Origin: Nitrospirota bacterium
GTDB lineage: Bacteria; Nitrospirota; Nitrospiria; Nitrospirales; UBA8639
DNA length: 7,217 nt
Reading direction: 5' to 3'
Assembly: GCA_029879555.1 (NCBI GenBank)
Contig: JAOUQB010000118.1
Coordinates: forward strand, 1 to 7,217
How positions within the stretch are numbered: the stretch's first letter is position 1; each line of letters starts with the position of its first letter. The notes below the pieces were generated by a model that saw only the letters and a list, made by a program, of their open reading frames with translations, was not told the origin of the DNA and did no database searches. The position numbers and the translations under genes were made by a program. Positions 1 to 4,617 of this stretch are shown in pieces.

Positions 1-1154
1 CCTTCACTCATGAGGGTCACATTCCCGGCATTGCCTGGTCCAGAGGTGTGGGTGTCGATTATGGGTACCAGAAACTCGAAGAATCCCGTTCCTGAAAAAT
101 CCACCGAGCCGCCGGATGAAAGCTTTATTCCCCCCGCATTTCCTGTTCCGTTCGTTCTAGCGGCCAACGCTGGTCCGTCAACGGCCAAAATAGACACATC
201 ACTCGTCATATCGATATCAACCGCCACTGGAGCCCCATGACTATTGCCGGTGTCGGCAGAGATCGTCGCACCCATCATCGTCAATTGGCCGCCACGAATC
301 AGCACCGTCCCTGCGGCATCGTTTGAAACATCCAGCACCGTCCCATCTAAGAGGGCAATGTTCCCCATCGAGGTGAACGACTGTCCATTGACGTTGGGAG
401 CGCTAGCATAAGTGTCGGTCACTACCTCGCCGGGAGAAGCTACACTGGCGAGAGCGATTGTTCCGCCCGGCGCATTCAGACCGCTGCCGATGTTGATGTC
501 TCCACTAACCAGCGAAAGCGTTTCTCCGTCTGAGACAGATAACATGCTTCCTTCAACGGAAATGGATGCAGGGTTCGAATCCAAAAATCCGAAAGCCGCA
601 ACCGGTGCCATACTTAACACGGCATCCTGCGCACTGGGCAATGCTGTGAAATGCACCCCGTCACCAAGCTTCAAGTAATCAGACGTCGTGAAATGGGTGG
701 ACCCGCCCACATTCAAAGAACCACCCGGCCCAAATACGATCCCAGCCGGGTTCATCAAAAATAGATTGGCGTTGCCGAACCCTTCGGTTTGAAGGGTGCC
801 AAAAATATTTGAAGGATTCCCGCCGGTCACACGGCTCAGAATATTGGAGGTGGGAAGCGCCGCATCATTCAGAAAATTCGCGATATTATTGGTCGGGACT
901 CCGAACTCTCCAAAGCTATGAAACAGGTTGGCTCCACCGCCTGGCCTCGTCCCGCCGGTGATGTTGTGCTGGGTCTCACCACCAGGTAGGTTAACTGGAG
1001 CGCTAACCTGCGTGTTAAGCCCAGAAGAGGTAATAGGAGGCGGCACCTGGGCTGCCGCCTCCACACCCATGTTCCCTATTAGAATAAATACTGCAAAAAT
1101 TTCAAAGAAGACTGCAGAGAGTTTCTTCCTGGAATTCCAACATTGAATTTTCAT
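1..1154 (-). CDS. Filamentous-haemagglutinin-type two-partner-secretion exoprotein (TpsA), N-terminal part, runs off the left edge
   Basis: Open minus-strand frame of 384 codons, continuing beyond base 1. Residues 1-35 form a signal peptide: basic start (NSRKK), hydrophobic core (about 12-27), likely cleavage after VEAAA. Residues about 38-165 match the TPS (haemagglutination activity) domain: TGGTRPGGGANLFHSFGEF at 66-84, then SNILSRVTGG at 103-112, then NPAGIVFG at 135-142, then a GSLNVGGSTHFTTSDYL segment. From about 265 onward the chain is Gly/Asn-rich with GNAGG and GNAGNVTL motifs, typical of the beta-helical stalk of these adhesins. By family knowledge such proteins reach the periplasm by Sec and cross the outer membrane through a TpsB/FhaC-type pore; no TpsB is visible here. 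An in-frame ATG at 1169 would add five residues (MLHLK). I prefer 1154 because it gives the more usual signal peptide, but neither start has a strong ribosome site. Adhesin, proteolytic or other C-terminal function cannot be read from this part. Confidence 0.9.
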   Translation of the reverse strand, partial: MKIQCWNSRKKLSAVFFEIFAVFILIGNMGVEAAAQVPPPITSSGLNTQVSAPVNLPGGETQHNITGGTRPGGGANLFHSFGEFGVPTNNIANFLNDAALPTSNILSRVTGGNPSNIFGTLQTEGFGNANLFLMNPAGIVFGPGGSLNVGGSTHFTTSDYLKLGDGVHFTALPSAQDAVLSMAPVAAFGFLDSNPASISVEGSMLSVSDGETLSLVSGDINIGSGLNAPGGTIALASVASPGEVVTDTYASAPNVNGQSFTSMGNIALLDGTVLDVSNDAAGTVLIRGGQLTMMGATISADTGNSHGAPVAVDIDMTSDVSILAVDGPALAARTNGTGNAGGIKLSSGGSVDFSGTGFFEFLVPIIDTHTSGPGNAGNVTLMSE

Positions 1155-1213
1155 TTTCAAATGGAGCATTATAAATTATGTCTATTCTGCTTCTTTAAAG
1201 CCATCAAGAATCT

Positions 1214-1621
1214 TTAAGGCTCTACACAATTACATTCTGTTCCTCCAGCAACAGCAACGGTATCACACATTAGGCCTGCTCCACCATTTTGGCATCCCAA
1301 CCTGTTTTCATAGGCCCAATGACAGGTTTGATTGGGAGAGTCGCCTACTCCTGGGCATTTCCATTCTTGAGCCGATGCTTCTTTGGGGACACCTGTTGCG
1401 CAAGGTGGCAACTGCCCCACAGTAACAGGGAGTGTATCAGCGTCAGGAACATAACAACCCGCCGAATTAGCTTTATCCTTGGGAATTCTGTGGGAACCGG
1501 GAGGTGGGTCAGCCGGCTGTGCTTTCACCTCAGCATTGATCCCCACTATTAACGCCCCGGCCAACAAGGGAACGCACATTAAGCTCATACATTTGAATGG
1601 GAATACTTTTTTAACCGTCAT
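1214..1621 (-). CDS. Small exported cysteine-rich protein, no recognised family
   Basis: Encodes 135 residues. Residues 1-34 are a clear signal peptide: VKK near the start, hydrophobic stretch about 12-30, likely cleavage after VKA-34 before QPADPPPG. The mature part, about 100 residues, has eight cysteines at 56, 74, 89, 100, 110, 119, 130 and 132, so four disulphides are possible after export. The C-terminal spacing C-QNGG-x4-C-x10-C-N-C faintly recalls the C-x-NGG-x-C ... C-x-C pattern of EGF-like modules, but the spacing differs and I do not assign the fold. The start is well fixed by an AAGGAGG seven bases before the ATG. It lies 113 bp after the protease stop and about 60 bp before the exoprotein start on the same strand, so it is probably co-transcribed with at least the exoprotein. 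A role as secreted ligand, inhibitor or cargo is inference only. Confidence 0.8.
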   Translation of the reverse strand: MTVKKVFPFKCMSLMCVPLLAGALIVGINAEVKAQPADPPPGSHRIPKDKANSAGCYVPDADTLPVTVGQLPPCATGVPKEASAQEWKCPGVGDSPNQTCHWAYENRLGCQNGGAGLMCDTVAVAGGTECNCVEP

Positions 1622-1628
1622 CTTAATG

Positions 1629-1635
1629 CCTCCTT
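1629..1635 (-). promoter_or_regulatory. Perfect Shine-Dalgarno site of the Cys-rich protein gene
   Basis: The minus strand reads AAGGAGG, then seven bases (CATTAAG), then ATG at 1621. It is the strongest ribosome site in the window and stands out because the protease and exoprotein starts have only weak ones. It suggests the small protein is translated at a higher rate than its neighbours. Confidence 0.85.
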
Positions 1636-1734
1636 AATTATGTATTAAAATGTGACATGAGAGCCTGACGAGACTCCCCCCCGGATTTTTATGTCTGTTA
1701 AAATTCGCCATTCGGCCAGTAAATCTATAAGGCA

Positions 1735-3645
1735 CTAGTGTTTTAATGCCTCCACAAGAGCCTTGTTGCAATTCAATCTTCCTCCCGAGGTCACGAAGCC
1801 TCCCAGTTGTGGGAATGGATCTACATTTTTGATAAGGATATCTTTAAGAGTTTTGGGGGAGAGCAAACTACTATCATTTTCGCTATTCTTAATGGTCTGC
1901 CATACAGCCTGCACCAAAGCGGCACACCCTGCGACAAAAGGAGCGGCCAACGATGTCCCCCCGGCTAGAACCTCATGACGCTTGTCATCAATATCGGACA
2001 GCACGGAAATCTTGATACCATCTCCGGGAGCAGCAAGATGCACTGAATGCGAGCCAAAACTTGAATCCCCCACTTTGATATCCGCCATCGTCGTTCCTGC
2101 CACGACCAACATGTTGTCCATTTCGTAGAACATTCGTGGTGGAACTTGGTTTGCTTCCATGTCATTATCCCCCTCGCTCGTGAGACCCGCATTTCCAGCC
2201 GAGCTTACAAAAATAATCTCGGCGTTCAAGGCAGCCTGAATAGCCAGCTTAAAGTGTGTTAGTTTTTCAACAAACTTTGTTAGTTCTTCATCTTCAGAAG
2301 GCCGCTCAACTTTCCAGCTCGCGTTAATTATATGAGCTCCCATCTTAATGGCATATTCTATACCCTCAATAGCTGCTGCCAATGAACCGTCATAGGATAT
2401 TTTTTCACCTGTGTTCTTACTTAAACAAAATATTTTTATAGGCATGATCTTGATATAGTTTTTCCCTCCGCCTACCCCTAGAAAGCTTTTTTCAGTTGGT
2501 TGGGCAGTCTCCGGATCCACATGATTTTTGTCATTATTCCCTTCCGCTCCAATTACTTGAGCTGGACCTGTACCATGATCATTTCCAGGTTCAGCAGAAG
2601 GATCCCCCTCTTTCTGGGTTTTCACGCAATATTCGCTACCTACCCTAGCTCGAATATTTACGCCATGAATGTCATCCTTATAACTGTTCTGATCTTCATT
2701 ATCGATTCCATCCATGCCATGTTTTTTTTCAAAGGGATTTTCCCATAAGTTTCCTACCAAATCAGGGTGCGTTAGATCGACTCCTGTATCAAGGATTGCG
2801 ACAACAGCTTCTTTTTTATCCAGTTGAGTTCCATTCTCCGCTGCCGTTTGCCAGGCCTTCTCTGCTGTTTGCCAGGCCTCCTGCATACGAATTTTATCCA
2901 AGCCCCCTAGGACAGAGAGTATTCTCCCTGCTTCAGGTTGAGAGTGATGAGACTGCAACCAATAAAGATCGTTAGGTGGATTTTTGGACTCTGCTTCAAG
3001 GCTCAACCGGAGATTTTTTTGGACAATAATACTTTCGATTTTTTCATTTATGATTCCTGGCTTCACTTCTTTAATAGCAGCAATAATGGCAGCTTTCAGT
3101 CTTTCTGGCTTCAAATCTCTGTCAGTTTTCAGGACAAGCATCCCTAGCAACGACAATTCCGATAATATCTCCGTCTCGGACTTTTGAAATTTTTTTTTCA
3201 GATATTTTTTTATTATTTCTCCCACTTTATTCATGGCCTTATCCCGCTTCTTTAACTCATTCTGATATTTTTCAGGGATTGGACTAACAGCTCGTTGCCC
3301 TTTGACTTTTTTTATCTCCTGCCAAGTTTGACGCCAATGTTTAATAGCCTTTTCTTTGGGTATTATGGTGGCTTCTGCTACCCCTTTAATGATGTCATGA
3401 TGGATACTTACCACAAACTCCCCCTCTACATTAGCTTTTTTAGGTGGGGGGCCAAAGTAATAAAGAGCTTCCTTGAGAGGGATACCCTGTCTTTTTGTTT
3501 CTTTCGGGATCCCATCCTGGTTCGGTTTCGTTCCGAGCTGCGGCTGATCTTCCGAACTACACGCCACATCCAAACCAAAAAAGAAAACCAGACTGGCGAC
3601 CTGAAGTAGCTTTAGTGCCCATGGTAAAATTTTCTTCGCACTCAT
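1735..3645 (-). CDS. Exported subtilisin-family (S8) serine protease with long N-terminal region
   Basis: Encodes 636 residues from the ATG at 3645. A TTG at 3699 would add 18 residues but leaves the signal peptide internal, so I reject it. Residues 1-31 form a signal peptide (MSAKK, hydrophobic core to about 26) ending LDVACSSED; the Cys could be lipidated, but Asp at -3 is not a classical lipobox. Residues about 75-220 look like an expanded I9/fervidolysin-type propeptide with a Lys-rich insertion, ending in a NPPNDLYWLQSHHSQ linker like those before mature subtilases. The catalytic domain has Asp286 (AILDTGVDLTHPDL), His357 (NDHGTG), oxyanion Asn485 (SSAGNAG) and Ser565 (GGTSLAAPFVAG), so the triad is complete. 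The usual HGTHVAG helix reads HGTGPAQ. It is followed by the Cys-rich gene and the TPS exoprotein, both exported, so it may process them. The gene is visibly richer in A/T and Lys codons than the regulator genes to its right. Confidence 0.92.
   Translation of the reverse strand: MSAKKILPWALKLLQVASLVFFFGLDVACSSEDQPQLGTKPNQDGIPKETKRQGIPLKEALYYFGPPPKKANVEGEFVVSIHHDIIKGVAEATIIPKEKAIKHWRQTWQEIKKVKGQRAVSPIPEKYQNELKKRDKAMNKVGEIIKKYLKKKFQKSETEILSELSLLGMLVLKTDRDLKPERLKAAIIAAIKEVKPGIINEKIESIIVQKNLRLSLEAESKNPPNDLYWLQSHHSQPEAGRILSVLGGLDKIRMQEAWQTAEKAWQTAAENGTQLDKKEAVVAILDTGVDLTHPDLVGNLWENPFEKKHGMDGIDNEDQNSYKDDIHGVNIRARVGSEYCVKTQKEGDPSAEPGNDHGTGPAQVIGAEGNNDKNHVDPETAQPTEKSFLGVGGGKNYIKIMPIKIFCLSKNTGEKISYDGSLAAAIEGIEYAIKMGAHIINASWKVERPSEDEELTKFVEKLTHFKLAIQAALNAEIIFVSSAGNAGLTSEGDNDMEANQVPPRMFYEMDNMLVVAGTTMADIKVGDSSFGSHSVHLAAPGDGIKISVLSDIDDKRHEVLAGGTSLAAPFVAGCAALVQAVWQTIKNSENDSSLLSPKTLKDILIKNVDPFPQLGGFVTSGGRLNCNKALVEALKH
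2841..2882 (-). repeat. Tandem 21-bp duplication inside the protease gene
   Basis: Two adjacent 21-bp units (2841-2861 and 2862-2882) are identical at 19 positions. They are in frame and encode EAWQTAE followed by KAWQTAA at residues 256-269 of the protease from the ATG at 3645. This is where subtilases normally have a single Ala-Trp helix just before the catalytic Asp strand. The copies differ only by two C/T transitions, consistent with a fairly recent in-frame duplication that lengthens the segment by seven residues. Confidence 0.85.
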
Positions 3646-3786
3646 AATGGAATTAGCCAAATTTCTAGGGTCATTTTCAGCTAATATTTCTGGCAACAAT
3701 GAAAGAGACTTCTATTAATTTTCAATGCGAAGCGGGAATCACCCGTCTATCAAATAGATTTCTTGTAACTGTGCTCTACATTCCGC

Positions 3787-3828
3787 AAAAGAAGGAAGGA
3801 ATCGAAGGGGGAAAAAAGAAGGAAGAAA
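3787..3828 (+). other. Polypurine tract in the protease leader
   Basis: Forty of 42 plus-strand bases are purines, interrupted only by TC at 3802-3803. On the sense (minus) strand of the protease this is a polypyrimidine leader about 140-180 nt before the ATG at 3645. Its role is unknown; it could affect DNA structure, or RNA pairing with the purine-rich sense copy of the 3920-3968 tract. Confidence 0.6.
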
Positions 3829-3845
3829 TTGAACTTGCGAATGAT

Positions 3846-3891
3846 GCCATACGAAACAATACCGATATTATTCATAAATAATGCGTATGGC
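3846..3891 (+). repeat. Nested inverted repeat followed by a T-run (possible terminator reading right)
   Basis: The outer arms are a perfect 8-bp inverted repeat, GCCATACG (3846-3853) and CGTATGGC (3884-3891). Inside is a second perfect hairpin, ATTATT (3867-3872), loop CATA, AATAAT (3877-3882). On the plus strand the outer arm is followed by TGAG and TTTTTT, which resembles a factor-independent terminator, although the outer loop is long. No plus-strand gene is evident to need one. On the minus strand it lies in the protease leader, where it could be a regulatory RNA fold or operator. Confidence 0.45.
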
Positions 3892-3919
3892 TGAGTTTTT
3901 TAAAAACCCCTTATTCTGA

Positions 3920-3968
3920 TTTTCTTCCACACCCTTTTCTTTTCTCCTACACTCCACCCTTCTTTCTC
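3920..3968 (+). other. Polypyrimidine tract, G-free
   Basis: Forty-four of 49 plus-strand bases are C or T, the rest are A and there is no G. It lies about 90 bp from the polypurine tract at 3787-3828, with opposite strand bias. Short complementary blocks exist between the purine tract and the pyrimidine-rich flank (GGAAGAAA at 3821-3828, TTTCTTCC at 3979-3986). Confidence 0.55.
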
Positions 3969-4162
3969 AATTTGGCCCTTTCTTCCTGGAAGCGTATGCC
4001 TCTAAAAAATTTATTTCAATACCTAAATTTGAAGCAATTGTAATGCCGATTTAAAAAACTATGACATTTGTCCTATCACGTCGCCCGAGGCCTTATTTCA
4101 AAAGCCTGTCGTGGGACTATGGCAAACGAGGAGACAGGATCTTCTGGCGGATTTAGTCCCTA

Positions 4163-4204
4163 TTTTGTATCGCATCAGATACGTTTTGTATCGCATCAGA
4201 TACG
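4163..4204. promoter_or_regulatory. Perfect tandem 21-bp dyad repeat, probable paired operator
   Basis: Two 21-bp units (4163-4183 and 4184-4204) are identical and directly adjacent. Each contains GTATC-GCATCA-GATAC, an inverted repeat with 5-bp arms. The 21-bp period is two helical turns, so two dimeric regulators would bind the same DNA face. That spacing is typical of cooperative operator pairs. It lies about 520 bp upstream of the protease ATG and about 410 bp beyond the regulator stop. The binding protein is unknown. The Fis-type HTH regulator encoded next door is one candidate by position, as is any TetR/LuxR/Xre-type dimer. A short tandem duplication without function is the alternative. 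Confidence 0.55.
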
Positions 4205-4322
4205 AAAGCATAAGAATTTTCGGTGAGTCGTGGCTTAAGACATACCGCATTGGATTATGCCCGGAAAATATCTCGACACAATAATTCGGATGGAATTCCC
4301 TTACTCAAGACTTCAGAGACAG

Positions 4323-4345
4323 CCTCGGCCTTTTGCGAGGATGAC
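4323..4345 (-). repeat. GTCAT-type palindrome, copy A (degenerate)
   Basis: The minus strand reads GTCAT then a hairpin with arms CCTCG (4336-4340 read in reverse) and CGAGG (4323-4327), with an 8-nt loop. It has the same layout as copies B and C but a shorter, diverged stem, and looks like a decayed member of the same dispersed repeat. Confidence 0.45.
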
Positions 4346-4355
4346 CAGAAACACA

Positions 4356-4385
4356 GTCATTCCCGACATTTGTTATCGGGAATCT
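4356..4385 (+). repeat. GTCAT-type palindrome, copy B
   Basis: Reads GTCATTCCCGA, a 9-nt loop, then TCGGGAATCT. The arms ATTCCCGA (4359-4366) and TCGGGAAT (4376-4383) are a perfect 8-bp stem. The layout GTCAT-TCCCG ... CGGGA-ATC is that of short palindromic repeats often scattered between genes in many bacteria (REP-like). That resemblance is from memory. A smaller hairpin, TGCCC-TGATTC-GGGCA at 4391-4406, follows at once. Confidence 0.6.
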
Positions 4386-4450
4386 CTCTGTGCCCTGATT
4401 CGGGCAACAAGATTGTCTAGCTCCAGTAGCCGGAACTGTTTGTAGGCAAT

Positions 4451-4479
4451 AGATCCCTGCCACCATCCGCAGGGATGAC
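4451..4479 (-). repeat. GTCAT-type palindrome, copy C
   Basis: On the minus strand it reads GTCATCCCTGC, an 8-nt loop, then GCAGGGATCT. The arms ATCCCTGC (4453-4460) and GCAGGGAT (4469-4476) are a perfect 8-bp stem. It is inverted relative to copy B and shares its GTCAT start and ATCT end, while the stem bases covary. That supports selection for the fold rather than for the exact sequence. Confidence 0.6.
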
Positions 4480-4617
4480 GACGGGGAGGGATGTGGAAGA
4501 CGAATGGGTTTTGTTGCGGGATTAGAGTTTGTAGTAGGAGGTGTACCGTTCAAACCATTGATGCGGCAACTGTTTAATCAGGAGAACATCAACAGTCCGA
4601 TACCCATCGGCTCCTAC

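Larger units (their letters stand above)
3646..4617. other. Long intergenic region (about 970 bp) between the protease and regulator genes
   Basis: I find no convincing gene here. A 60-codon plus-strand frame (3699-3881) overlaps the protease 5' end only in leader sequence and has no ribosome site, and the others run through hairpins. The stretch holds, from left to right: a purine tract, a nested inverted repeat with a T-run, a pyrimidine tract, a weak 6-bp inverted repeat (4105-4110 with 4133-4138), a duplicated 21-bp dyad, and three GTCAT-type palindromes. It should contain the promoter of the protease operon, but I could not pick out a sigma-70 or sigma-54 promoter with confidence. Much of it looks like decayed or repeat-derived DNA. 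Confidence 0.7.

Noticed and set aside
3646..3699. Longer protease start at a TTG (3699) adding 18 residues
   Set aside because: The extension puts charged residues ahead of the signal peptide, has no good ribosome site and uses a rare start. The ATG at 3645 begins a normal signal peptide.
3836..3853. Possible sigma-54 promoter on the minus strand (TGGCATCATTCGCAA)
   Set aside because: The GG to GC distance is 8 rather than 10 bases, so it does not fit the -24/-12 element.
3699..3881. Plus-strand 60-codon frame in the protease leader
   Set aside because: No ribosome site, and its composition is dominated by the polypurine tract (Lys/Glu/Gly run). Kept only as a remote possibility because a terminator-like repeat overlaps its end.
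4163..4204. The two 21-bp units as a CRISPR array
   Set aside because: The copies are directly adjacent with no spacers and are only two in number; an operator pair or tandem repeat fits better.
4223..4420. Plus-strand frame starting at GTG after the 21-bp dyads
   Set aside because: It runs through the GTCAT hairpins, lacks a ribosome site and shows no recognisable domain. The hairpins explain the sequence better.
4597..4610. CCGAT-ACCC-ATCGG hairpin just past the regulator stop as a terminator
   Set aside because: Only a 5-bp stem and no T-run on the minus strand; too weak to call.
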